Shown piece by piece: positions 1 through 11,470 of a DNA stretch of 64,000 nt (positions are counted from its first letter, which is position 1; the number at the start of each line of letters is the position of its first letter). Below the pieces are notes generated by a model. The model was not told the DNA's origin. It ran no database searches and saw nothing but the letters and a program-made list of their open reading frames with translations. The stretch spans positions 62,001 to 126,000 of the forward strand of contig JAIOKI010000027.1 in assembly GCA_028335825.1 (NCBI GenBank). The letters run 5' to 3'. The stretch comes from Nosema muscidifuracis. Taxonomy: Eukaryota; Microsporidia; Nosematidae. Both the position numbers and the translations under genes were made by a program.

Positions 1-3000
1 TTTTATAAGTATATATTCGCATTTTATTATGTTTATATATTATTTACTATTTGAAGTATTTCTCTATTTTTATTTCATACATAAATAAATCTTCTTCTTT
101 TTAGACTCTTCCATTATATAATGTGATAATTTCTATCCTACATACAAATATATTCTAAATAATAAATTCTATAAAAAATAAATGTATGATGAATATCTTA
201 AAGTAGATAATGAATAAAAAATACTTTCATATTTTGAATAATGTAATAATAATTGATAATAATTTATCTTATTGAAGAATATAAGTAGAAGATAAGGAAT
301 ATTTATTTGTCAAAAAGTCTTATATTTTAAGGGGTAAATATAAGTATAAAGTGACATATTCTTCGTTAAGATATCATCAATAATAAATATATTTATATTT
401 CTTAATGTTAAATATTAGACTTTGATTAGAAAGATAAAATAGTTATTTTTTGAGATAATACCACAAAAATTCTAATGTGACAGTTGTTTATCATTAAATC
501 GACTGCTTATTCATTAAAAGATTTAAAATAGTTAACTTTTTGAGATTATCAAAACCAAGGGTTATTTATTATTCTCTCAAGGAATTAAACATATATAAAC
601 TAGATAAGGCTAAGTTGATCTGAGTACTTTTAATTTGTTCATTATATTCTAATAATGTATGTGTCTAAATATCGAGTTTATAGAACTATATCTATTGAAT
701 TAATTCTATTTTTTATCTTGTATGAATTCTATATCACATACAGCATATCGTCTACCTAATTCTTAAATTATATCTTCATGTACTCATTTTAATTTTTTTA
801 TTATCTCAGACTTAAATCATTGGTTCATCTAATATATCTGAATATGAACTACACCTTATTGTTATGTTCTTTTGGAACATCTTATTTTTTAGGTTAGGTT
901 TGAATAACAAACTTATTAGTTTATATTTATTCATTTTTATATCTTTCTAATATCTAAAATACATTCATTTATAAGTGATTAATTTTCTTCATTTGTCATA
1001 TGAAACTACTTCTTCGATATTTCATCTTGGATATGTTTTGTTCTTTAACTCCAATAAGTTTGTATAATTTACACGTCTTTACATTACTTCAATATTATAT
1101 TCATATAATGACTTTAGATTGTAATACACTGTCTTCTCTCCTCGATTAACCATATTTAAATGTTAGATATAATTATCTTTTTTTGATCATGTCTTTATTT
1201 TCATTATAATGTCTTGTTCTACTCAAAACATCACATTTTCTATTTTTGTATTTTTTCTTAATATAAGTATCTAAATTATCATATATTTTATAAATTTGAT
1301 AATATTTCTTTCTCAATGATTATAGTTTTTTAGATCCTTAATTTATCATATATGTTTCTGTATTGTATTTGTCTAAAAATTATTCAAAAAACATTACTTA
1401 ATGCATTAGTTTCGAGAATAAAATCATTCATAATGTCTGTGTTTTTAGGATTAAATCAATTAGTAGTATTCATTTCAATCTAATAAAGTAAATTATGTAT
1501 TTCTCTATTTATTCATATTTTACATCTTTTTGTGTCATGTTAAGTATAGGTCAATTATAGATAAACAGTACTTTATAAATTAACTATTCTAATACACGAT
1601 AAAATCTTCTTCCTTCTTCAATTTTTTTAAATTTGTCTGTGAAATTAAGATTCCATAAAACTCTACTTATTGCTTTTTAACTTCTAATCTTCTTTTTTAA
1701 GATTAATCCTTTATCTATCAATATATTCATTATTCTCTGAAATATCACACCATTCGATTTTCAAATTTCTTTAATAATTATATTGTTTACACACTTAAAT
1801 AACAGTATATAAATCTTTATTATTATTAGCATTAATTTTCATTCATCCAATTTAATCTTGAAATTGAATGGTGTTTTATATAGATCAACATTTGTTCAAT
1901 ATTTCTAATTTTTCAAAATATGACTCATTTACTAAATATGATTTAGAGTAAGTCTCATGTCTCTATAAGCCTGATGTTATGATATAACTACACCCTTCCT
2001 CATACATATAAGAATTTTATATGTTATATTTGTAACAACTTCATGAGTAAACTAGTTTTCTTTTTTTTGTATAACTTTACCATCACTTTTTGATTTTTCT
2101 AAAACACTAATTATATCTTTTATTATGTTGAATATATCAATCCTTTATATTCTAACAATGTATTCCATCATAAAATTAACTAAGGCACATGTATCTTACT
2201 AACAGACCCTCATGTTTATGATATTTATGTTTGAAAGTTGAACAAGACTAGAAGTTTCGTATTTATCTTCTCCTCATGTCCAACAAAAAGTTAATACTAT
2301 TTCTTACTTTATAATTAGATTACCTGTTGTAATATTCTTTGTCCACTATACACCTGCTGCTGAGCTGTTCTTCTTAATTTTTGTTTTTCTATTATAACAA
2401 AGTTAACGTCTTTCAATTTTTTTTAAAATCATTAACTTTTCTTTTTTATCAAATTTCTAATAATATTAAAAAAATTTACAATTTATGCTTTTGCTCTTTC
2501 TCTATCTACCTTCATCCTCATAATTGAATAATTTAATATTTCAAAGGGTATTATTTAATTTGTAAATATCTTCCAGTAAATGTTTTGTTTAGATAACTTT
2601 AAATGTCTATGATATTTAGTTCAATCTCATTATTTAAATTCACAAACATTGCTTTATCTTCTTTAAGAGAGATTGTAGATAACATTTTCATAATTCATAT
2701 TTTTTTTATCTTGATATAGATGTATTTATGTATGTTATCATTTTTCTAATTTATATTGAGATTACCAAAATTAGGGATTTATTTAAAAATTTATATACTC
2801 ACAACAAAACATATTTATATTCATACAAATAAAAATTTTTATATCAACTTTTTTCTCATTAACTAGTACATATTTTTCATTGAAACAATATTTATACTAA
2901 TATATATTGGATTTCAATATTTCTCTTGTTCTAATGAAAGTTATGATTATAATTATGTAAAATTAATATTATTAAAAAAGCAATAAACATAAATATCAAT

Positions 3001-4903
3001 TGTATTTATCTCTAATTTAATGTTTATTTATTGATTTTTTTAAAATATTTTAACATATAAGGAAGAAAACATTTAGATATAATAACCATTATAAGAATAC
3101 ATAAATAATATTTCTTATAAGTTTTAACATATTTATATACAATTAATAAAAATAATGAAATACTTATTGACTTAGTATTTATTTATGTCGTAGTAACTAT
3201 TTGTCAGAAAATGAATTAGATCGTTATGACTCATCAAGAACTAATTAATCATAATAGTCTCTAGTGATTTATTACATATAAATGAGACAAATAATTTTTT
3301 TAATTTGATAATTTATATTTTAATTAATTCAAGGTCAAAACTTCAAAAAATATTTATCTCATAGTTGAAAAATCTAAGAAATTTCTTTTATTATGTGTTT
3401 GATTTAGAAAAAGAAAAGTGTTATCTTTTACATCAACTATTATTTATTTTATATATGAAGTAAAAATATATTATCGGCACTGCTTCAGATCATACAGAAA
3501 AACTAAATAAGCTCAACGATATAAATAGAATGATAGAAGAGGTTGATACAGAAAACATAAGTCGTGTTTTCAAATAAAATTTCTTAATTTATATAAATTG
3601 ATATTGTATCTATTCTAGAACAAATATTATTATTATTAATATAATTATAACATATCTAAGAATTTTGATAAAAAGTACATTGAAAGGTTTTATAAATTGA
3701 TTTGTTCATTCTTTTTAATAATAAAAAGACAAAATTAGCAAAGGCTCTATGAAAACTTAGAAAGTATCTATACAGTCTATTATTAATAACTTTCACAATT
3801 AATATTAGACATACATAAAGAAAATATTCAAAGAGAATTTTATCTTCCTTATTGAATGTTAAAAGTGTCACTAGATATCTCTGACAGAAGTTAAAGTTAA
3901 CTCAATTATTTTTACTTACTATTAAATATGTTATAAATTTATAATAACTAATATGATCAAGATAAATATGTTCCAAAATAATACACTATTAAATTTAATA
4001 ATTGACATATTTAAAGATACTTTTCGTAAATAGTCTCTAATCTACTTAACTACTAAAAACGTCATTGTATTAAATAATAATTATACATAGATGAAAGATC
4101 TCAGAATAATGAAAAAAGATTGATAAAATTGTATTAGACACACTCAAATCATAAGACCAAGAAAATGATAAGAAGATTCTTCAACATATTGTTACAGTTA
4201 TAAGCGATTGCATAAGTTTTATTAAATAAAAAAAATAAATTTTATTACGCCATGTCTTTATTATTTATTTCTCTTAATTTATCCAAAGTATAAGAAAACT
4301 TTTTTAAAAATTATAATTCAATAAGATAATATTCATAAATATTTTAATTATTTTGTTTAGATAACTTGAAAAAAAATTTATATATTAGCTATCTAAGTCT
4401 CCTTTTTTCAGTCTAATTTAACAAATTAATAATATTGCAAACTTAATGTAACTAAAAGACTAACTATAAATAAAGTCTAAGACTAGAGATTAGTGTAAAC
4501 AGGTTTAGAATTTATAAAAGCTAAAAGAACCCATTTAAAATATTAAACAAACTTTTTTTTAATTTCATAAAATATGTCAAATTTATCTTCAAATAAATTA
4601 AAAACAACGTGTTCTTTTATATATTTTAAATAAGATTATATGGTCACTACTTTAATAATATTATTTCCAAAGAAAATAAATTATTGTTGAAATTGTTTTT
4701 AATTTATATTTTGTAAACATATAAACGTTGCTCAAAAATCGAAAATATTTTTTTTAATAAATAAATTTATATTAATCTAATTCTCTATTTATACTATTAC
4801 TTTTTTCAATGTTTTCTATGTAGAAAATTTTTTAAATTAAATTTATATGAAAATTTTTTTGTTTAAATTTTAAAAATATTTAAACAAAAAAAATTTATTC
4901 CTT
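1..4903. other. Gene-free, decayed AT-rich region
   Basis: No intact gene is supported here. Between about 600 and 2,800 the plus strand is pyrimidine-rich. Because genes in this window are purine-rich on their coding strand, that bias and several 25-45-codon open stretches on the minus strand suggest a decayed minus-strand coding region, with no family recognised. At 3,460-3,576 a plus-strand open stretch of about 36 codons ends with a charged, helix-like tail; it is an isolated scrap without a start. A 71-codon minus-strand reading frame at 3,656-3,871 has no start signal and an AT-driven composition, so I do not call it. Confidence 0.5.
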
Positions 4904-6529
4904 ATGAAATTGTTTTTACTTTTTACTTTAGTATTATCAGAATTACTTGAACTACATTATAATATTCAAAATCAGCTATTAGAGAAGATTCAGGATAAGT
5001 TGAATACAGGAGATTATGCATGCTTAGATTTAGACGAAAATTATATAATTCATATAATTGAATTAAATCGTTTAAATGTAGTAATAAGAAGATTTGATAG
5101 GCTTCATGGAATAACGAACCCTGTCGTTATTAAGTTGGATGAACATGTAGATGAGGATTTAAATCTTAAAGAATCCTTAAAAGCTAAGATAATTCAACAG
5201 TTGTATTCTTTTGGAGATGGAGAAATAAAATATATTTTTATAGCAGAGGGTGATGATTTATATAAGAATGAGATGTATGTTTATGAATTTTTGAAAAATC
5301 TATCATCTTATACTTACATGATCGAAAATTATGATGAAAGTAAAAAAGACTATATAAAGTATAAATCTATTATTAGAAATGATTATTTATTTGCATCATG
5401 TACGTTTGAGAAAAAAATAGAACACATAGATTATTTAATTGAAGATTATGATAAAGAATTATTTAGTGTTATTTTATTTGGTGAAAAAAATGTATTGTAT
5501 TTTTTAAAATTTAATATAGGATCTTTTGATTTAAGCGATTATTTAAGATATTATTACATTAAAAAGAATGTTGTTTCAAAAAAAGATGCAGATGCATTTT
5601 TAAAATTTGCCAATAATTTTAAATTTGATTTACTGGAAATAGATTTTTTTTCTAAAATAATTGATAAAGCTACTGACAACTTTATTTTTAAAAAAACAAA
5701 TATGGAATCAGAAAATATTAGGTTAACAAGAAAAATAGATTTGAAAATAAATGAAAAAAATATAATTTGGAATTCAATATGTTATTTATATGATGAAGAA
5801 ATATCAGTTGATAAAAATCTTGAATATTTAACTATATCAAAAAAACAATTCGAAGGGATAAAAAATTATTACTCAATAGTTACTAGAATGGATAAGCCAA
5901 TTTTATTTAATATAAATAGACTAATGAATGTATTAAAAGGAAGTGAAATATATATAACAGTCTTAAAAAAAATATTGAACAATAAAGATTCATACAAGGG
6001 AATAATTCTAATTAACATTCTATATAGTTTAGCTATAATTACCAAATCTCAGTTTAAGGATTATTTGTATTATCAAAATAGTGCTAATATTGATATTAAA
6101 GATATTACTAATCAGATAAATTCTCATTATTATAGTATTAGATTCACTTTATATAATACTCTGCTCTTTTCTGAATTATGTGATATTGCAAATAATCCGA
6201 ATGATGAATTAAATTTTTTCAAAGAGTTCAATCAGATTTTATCAATTGCTTCTGTTAAAGAAAAAATGAATTTATCAGATAACAAAGATTACTCAATAAT
6301 GACAAAGTTAAATATTTTTATTGAAGAAGTTTATTATAAACCTATTTACAGAAATCAGAATTTCATTTTAGATCATCCTTCTAGAATGATTCTATTTATT
6401 TCTCAATTGATAAGTGATAAATCAATAGTTGATGAAGATTTGATTTTGAAATACTCAGAAGGTAATTTTGAGAAAAAATATCTTCAAACATTTTACGAAG
6501 AAATATTAACGAGTGATAACAACGATTAA
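4904..6529 (+). CDS. Secreted 541-aa protein, large secreted family A
   Basis: Function unknown. The protein opens with a hydrophobic stretch (residues 1-17, MKLFLLFTLVLSELLEL) that looks like a signal peptide, and the rest has no membrane segment. It is homologous to the genes at 19,191-20,849 (minus) and 43,993-45,579 (plus). All three share the same order in residues 20-110: a KL-x-(S/T)-x-DY/DF motif, then D-x-(N/D)-Y/H, then an I-x-(L/I) beta-like segment, then a D-x-DLNL/DFDFK turn followed by an amphipathic helix. Identity falls off in the C-terminal half, as expected for fast-evolving secreted proteins. It is Lys/Asn/Ile-rich with few cysteines. The ATG at 4,904 is the first in frame after an AT-rich leader; the upstream C-run is degenerate (TTCCTT). 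I infer an exported, possibly host-facing protein, but nothing shows a biochemical activity. Confidence 0.8.
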   Translation: MKLFLLFTLVLSELLELHYNIQNQLLEKIQDKLNTGDYACLDLDENYIIHIIELNRLNVVIRRFDRLHGITNPVVIKLDEHVDEDLNLKESLKAKIIQQLYSFGDGEIKYIFIAEGDDLYKNEMYVYEFLKNLSSYTYMIENYDESKKDYIKYKSIIRNDYLFASCTFEKKIEHIDYLIEDYDKELFSVILFGEKNVLYFLKFNIGSFDLSDYLRYYYIKKNVVSKKDADAFLKFANNFKFDLLEIDFFSKIIDKATDNFIFKKTNMESENIRLTRKIDLKINEKNIIWNSICYLYDEEISVDKNLEYLTISKKQFEGIKNYYSIVTRMDKPILFNINRLMNVLKGSEIYITVLKKILNNKDSYKGIILINILYSLAIITKSQFKDYLYYQNSANIDIKDITNQINSHYYSIRFTLYNTLLFSELCDIANNPNDELNFFKEFNQILSIASVKEKMNLSDNKDYSIMTKLNIFIEEVYYKPIYRNQNFILDHPSRMILFISQLISDKSIVDEDLILKYSEGNFEKKYLQTFYEEILTSDNND

Positions 6530-7278
6530 TTTATTAAAACGTTAATTTTATATTTTAAACTCTATATATATAAATTCTGATTTTATAGTAATTTATGGCC
6601 TTAAATTTAATTTATTTTGTGAATGTATAATCTCTTTTATTGATTAACCTCTCTATAATTATAAGATGATCGTAATCTTTTTATTATAAAATTTTAACCC
6701 TCCAAATAATTCTGATATATAATATTAATAATACACAATGTTGGTTGATGATATAACACTTTAAAATGAGTAAATTTAGTAGATAGAATAAATGTTTAGA
6801 TAGTGTAATTTTTTAGTATAAAATTCTATATTGAACAAGCATATTAATAATCAAAATTATTGATCTTTATCTATTTTATTAAGATTTATTAACAATTAAG
6901 TAGTAGATAGTTTAGAAGTTCAACATCATAATAAGAATGAGATATTAAGATATTAATATGCTATTTTTGAAAATATGGTATCACTTTGTCAGTATAAATA
7001 TAGACATTTAGATATTTTATGTTAAGTTTTGTTTAAAAATATAAATAATCATAGGTTTTGATATTTAGTATAAATTATTGACGATATAAATAAACATATA
7101 TGTACTATAAAAGATTTATATCTAGATATATATTAGAACATATTTAACTTATCTTTTTGTCATAGCCTCATGCTATAACAAGTATTTTAAAATTTTATTT
7201 ATTTTTAAATATACCACAACCGTGTTTTCAAAAAATTAAATAAATATAAAATTATAAAAAAAAAAGAAAGGGGGGAAA
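6530..7278. other. Intergenic, nothing recognised
   Basis: AT-rich sequence after the 541-aa gene. I see no open frame, repeat or structured element in it. Confidence 0.5.
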
Positions 7279-7455
7279 ATGAATTATAACAATTTAAATA
7301 TTAGTAGAAACGGGACCCGCGCCGGAATAGATACAGCGCAGAGTAGAGGTCACCAGAATGATAGTAAACAACAACATAAATTAAATAATGTTTTAGAAAC
7401 TTATTTTAAAAACGGGTCCTATCCCCGTGGGCATAACACTTTTAAAACAAAGTAA
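7279..7455 (+). CDS. 58-codon ORF in an isolated GC-rich patch
   Basis: A complete ATG-to-TAA frame of 58 codons sits just after a run of A and G (AAAGGGGGGAAAATG). Its codons include GGG, ACC, CGC, GCC, GCG and CCC, which are almost absent from the other genes here. The predicted peptide is hydrophilic, rich in Asn, Gly, Arg and Gln, with no signal peptide or membrane segment (start MNYNNLNISR, end GHNTFKTK). It is immediately followed by the minus-strand LINE remnant at 7,460-7,800, so the two may belong to one insertion. It could be a short real gene, a piece of a mobile element, or a chance frame in a GC-rich insertion. I do not recognise the peptide. Confidence 0.35.
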   Translation: MNYNNLNISRNGTRAGIDTAQSRGHQNDSKQQHKLNNVLETYFKNGSYPRGHNTFKTK

Positions 7456-7459
7456 AGTC

Positions 7460-7800
7460 TCATTATTTTATTATAAATAAAATATTGGGTATCTTCATGT
7501 TTGAGTTTTCTATTCCAAATTGATAAGGTCCGATTATTTGAATTGCTCTATACGTTGTCCTCAGAGATTGAGCCTCTGAACTGACCATGTTTATATTTCT
7601 AGAGTCATCTTAAGTACTCTGGATTGAACACATCCGTCTAGACCTATCTTAATTCTATATAGTTCAAGAAATATGTAAAAACTCTTTCTCACGTCATTAC
7701 ATACTTATAATTCTCATCTTATTCTTGTACAGCGATTCTCAATGATTAATATCAGTTCATTTTAATGTCTTTTATTTATTTCTACAGTTTTTAAATTATC
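7460..7800 (-). mobile_element. LINE (non-LTR) reverse transcriptase remnant
   Basis: On the minus strand, bases about 7,655 down to 7,590 read GLDGCVQSRVLKMTLEI. This resembles the helical C-terminal region after the reverse transcriptase domain of microsporidian non-LTR elements (Dong/R4-like), where a V/I-Q-x-x-V/I-L-K-x-x-L-x-x-I pattern recurs. The flanking sequence continues in degraded form with several stops. The remnant at about 47,780-48,040 shows the same pattern, so the two support each other. GC content is higher than in the surroundings. The family assignment is from memory of the pattern and needs a search; the remnant is far from functional. Confidence 0.38.
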
Positions 7801-9013
7801 AAATCACATTATATCTGTTAGTCATGCCTTTGCTAAAACTAGAAGAGAGTTTAAAAATGTAATCATATTTTTTCGTTTCATCCTTATTTATAAGGGTTCA
7901 AAATCATCCATGTTGTAATATAATGATGTTTTTATATTAAAAATATTGATTGCATTACTGTTTCCATATGCATTTCATATCTGTTAAAGAAATTTGATTA
8001 TGTCATCATCTATATTAAATACGCTTCAGTTCGCAACTCTTAGAATTTTTGTTATCAATAGTGTTTCATATTCTAAATTTAGATTTTATAATACAAATAA
8101 TAGAATTTTTTTCATTGAAGATAATATAAATTAAATGTTCAAATCAATGATTTAATCTTATTTTTAGAATTCAACTTAAGGAAAATCTATATTGAAAATA
8201 TTATTTATAATAAATAAATTTAGTTTCGAAATAGCATGAAAATTAATCAAAGAACATAACTTAGATTAAAAATGATAGTATTTACAAAAATATTCATAAA
8301 TTTATTACATGGTGATTATATGTTTTATTGTTGATGAATAGAAAAAATTATCAAAATAAAAAAAATTTTGTTTATTAAATAAATAGTTCTAATAATTTTA
8401 CTGATTTATGTAATATGAATGTATTTATTTATATAAATAATGTTACAAATATTTGTTACAAGTTGGAAAAAATTAAACATCTTCTATATTCATAAAATAA
8501 GCTACTAGTCATAGAAATATTATTTTATATTTATTTTAACTCATATGAAATTCCATCTTTAATTGAGCTATTTTCTGACTTTTGATATCATATTCTGTGT
8601 TTATATTTTCTAATTTATCTACATCTATATATATTGTAAATTTGTTATTATATCATCCTAATTTATATAAAAAATATTATTTTGTATATTGTTATCAATT
8701 CAAATTATTTAATTAAAAACTTATTCTTATATTTTATATAGATTAAAAAAGATAATAAATTTTATAATTTATTATTATTGTATTTGAAAATAGTTAATCA
8801 GTTTTTAAATAATTGTTTGCTCATTACAATATTTGAAAATTGAATAAATTTATTCTATTTATCTAAGTTAAATTACGTGTATAAAAGTATTGTTATAATT
8901 TTTTATTGTAATAAATTCATAGTTATGAGAATTTGTTTATTGACAGAAATTAATATATTTCAATTAAGTGAATATTTAAAAAATTATATAAATTTGAATA
9001 TTTTATATCCATA
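7801..9013. other. Intergenic, degraded
   Basis: Minus-strand open scraps continue to about 8,060 and may be further LINE remnant. From there to the next start codon I see only AT-rich sequence. Confidence 0.45.
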
Positions 9014-10348
9014 ATGTTTTTGAAAACTCTATACTTTTTGATTATAAATGGTACAAAGAATAATTCTAATGAGATGTATGTGACAAAAGAGATACTTCCA
9101 AGTAAAGATTACATACCTATTGATTTGGGACCTCTAGATGAATCTGATTTTATGATTGATACCTCAGATAATTATGAAAATAATTCAGTTATACGTTATG
9201 GGCTATTAGAAAGATACAAAATTGACGAAGATTTTTTATCTTTAAATAAGTATATTGATTATCTTGATCCGAAATTAAATCAAAATTCTGTTACTTTACA
9301 AAATGAATCAAATCAATTTTATGAGAACGAACCAGTTAATCTTTCAAATCATGATAACACAATAATTCTTCCAACAGAATATTTTTTCTTGTTTAATAAG
9401 ACTATATGTATGTTTCACAATGATATGGAACAAATCAAATCTCACTATAAATATTTATTGGATTTAATAAACAATACGCATGTATCTTATGAATGTTATA
9501 AAGACATCTTATTAGATATAATGAAGAATCATATGTTTATACCCAACATATTTCAAATTGATGGGTTTTATAATTCTAATGAATATCTTGATAATATTGA
9601 TCTAATATTTAAATATATGAAATTCATTAAGGAATTCGACTTTAGCAAATTAAACATAAGAAATTATGCATACTTTAATGAAAAAAACGAATTATATCAA
9701 ATTTATTATAAGTACAAAAGAAATCTTAATTTTTCTATTTATTTATTTACTAAAAGAAATGTCACAAAATTGAATATAATAACAGAAAAAGTTTATCAAG
9801 AAATCAATGACAAGAAAATATCTAAAGAGACAATAATTTCATGTATAATAGAAAGTATAAATATTATTAAAGATCCTTTAGACAAAATTATACTCTACAA
9901 ATGTCTATTTGACATTCTTACAAGGAAAAAAAATATTAATTGTTTAATTAGACTTTTATTTCATATAATAATATATTATAGAAAAGGTAAAGTTTATACA
10001 AAAAAAAATTTAGAATTTTTTTTGATGGACAGATTATTATATTTAATTTCGTGTTTAAATCCTAAGTTTATTTTAGATTTAAAAGATTTTTCAAAATATA
10101 AAAAGAAAAAAAAATCAGAGTTATTTTTAAAATATTATAAAACAAAATCAAAAGATTTATTAAGAGAAAATATTGAAATTCATGGAATATTCTTAAATTT
10201 GATAGATGAAAATCAACCAAATGATTATTATTACGTATTAAATAAAATATTTGATAGCTATTGCTACAACAATGTGACAATTAAATTTATGTCAAACATG
10301 ACAATGCAAGGTGTAATAAAGATATTAGAAGATAATAAAATACTTTAA
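9014..10348 (+). CDS. 444-aa protein of unknown function, duplicated locally
   Basis: I do not recognise this protein. Residues 1-12 are hydrophobic (MFLKTLYFLIIN) and may be a weak signal peptide. Residues 13-110 are acidic and low in complexity, and residues 120-440 are predicted helical, Lys/Ile/Asn-rich, with repeated aromatic-plus-lysine segments. The C-terminal end, SNMTMQGVIKILEDNKIL, is a useful family tag: a degraded copy of it (ISNMTSQGV) is found at about 15,820-15,860. The ATG at 9,014 follows TATCC, a weak version of the C-run start signal. It lies between a large secreted family A gene and a broken family B copy, so it belongs to the fast-evolving part of the window. A secreted role is inference only. 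Confidence 0.75.
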   Translation: MFLKTLYFLIINGTKNNSNEMYVTKEILPSKDYIPIDLGPLDESDFMIDTSDNYENNSVIRYGLLERYKIDEDFLSLNKYIDYLDPKLNQNSVTLQNESNQFYENEPVNLSNHDNTIILPTEYFFLFNKTICMFHNDMEQIKSHYKYLLDLINNTHVSYECYKDILLDIMKNHMFIPNIFQIDGFYNSNEYLDNIDLIFKYMKFIKEFDFSKLNIRNYAYFNEKNELYQIYYKYKRNLNFSIYLFTKRNVTKLNIITEKVYQEINDKKISKETIISCIIESINIIKDPLDKIILYKCLFDILTRKKNINCLIRLLFHIIIYYRKGKVYTKKNLEFFLMDRLLYLISCLNPKFILDLKDFSKYKKKKKSELFLKYYKTKSKDLLRENIEIHGIFLNLIDENQPNDYYYVLNKIFDSYCYNNVTIKFMSNMTMQGVIKILEDNKIL

Positions 10349-10790
10349 TTAATAATTTTGTAGTTCTATATTTATTAGCAAATAAATTTATTATTTACCA
10401 ATTAACAAATATGAATTAAAAAAATAAATTTATAATTCGATTTTATAATGTTTGATGTATCATAAAAATACGGCATAAGAAAATCTATTAATAAAAAAAA
10501 TGATGATCAAATTATTATATATTTTTTTAATAAATAATGTATAGTTATGTAACAAATAAGAGCTACATTTCATATTTAAGTAACTCATTTTTTATATCAA
10601 TCGTTAAATTTAATTAAATTATATATACAGCTAAGATTTGTAGATTATTATTACTATATAAGAAATAGTATAATTTTTATATTTTAAGTGTACTATAAGA
10701 AATTTAAATAAATTGATAATCAAATATTTAATATAAATAAACTTTGATAACATTAATTAGATCAATAGTGATATTTATATAAAAATTTAA
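10349..10790. other. Intergenic, nothing recognised
   Basis: AT-rich spacer; no open frame, repeat or structured element seen. Confidence 0.5.
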
Positions 10791-10794
10791 AATA

Positions 10795-11470
10795 AATGAA
10801 AATCACTATAAACAATCATTTAGTGCTTAAATATGATATGAAATTGGTTAATTAAATAACCAATTTATGTATAAATAATTCTGAAATTGAACACTATCTT
10901 AATGATTTTCCAAGATGTATGATACAATTTAAAAGTCATATTTTATGTATCATAATCGTGTTGTTGATTCATTTTCAAATATTCAATTTGATCATATTTA
11001 TAATGATTTAACAACTAATATTTTATTCTTATTAAAGAACTATGTATATTGTAATAACTATAATATAAGTATTTCCGATGGTGTAATGTACATTTACAAT
11101 ATCGTCTTAGTCAAACACTAGGAGATAAAATTGTAAGGGTAATCCAAAATTTATGTAATGATGATTAATTACAATGTGCAGTATATGAACTAAAACAAGA
11201 ATATCAAAATTATCCCAATTGTTTCATAAAACTTATTCAACTAATTTTTTTTATCAATTAATGATATCTAAAAATCTATAGAGATTGATGAATTTAATTT
11301 AAAATCAGTACATTTTAAATTAGGTAATAGATCAATTAGAAATGTAATATCAATAATAAAAATTGATGAAATGCTTGATTATAATGAATATAAAAATATG
11401 TATGTTACATTTAGGGGTACCTATTAGGAATATTCTAATTTTCAGTTTTTTAAGAATATATATTCCAAAT
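10795..11470 (+). pseudogene. Broken copy of the Cys-rich membrane family B
   Basis: This stretch is a decayed relative of the genes at 25,070, 31,625, 34,287 and 36,931. In order, on the plus strand, it reads LNDFPRCMIQFKSH (about 10,895), YCNNYNISISDGVMY (about 11,048), LGDKIVRVIQNLCNDD (about 11,118) and LQCAVYELKQE followed by a CF pair (about 11,170-11,230). These match the family hallmarks CMIQ-x-TREMCKC, YC-x-NY-x-x-x-ISDG, LGDRI and LQCA-x-YELKEEC. The copy has several in-frame stops and at least two frame changes; for example a TAA interrupts just before LQCAVYEL. The second cysteine cluster (MCKC) has been lost. It is closest to the 31,625 gene by eye. The matching order over about 600 bases makes a chance origin very unlikely. 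Confidence 0.85.

Noticed and set aside
3656-3871. 71-codon minus-strand frame
   Set aside because: No C-run, no signal peptide, composition as expected by chance in AT-rich DNA, no homologue in the window.
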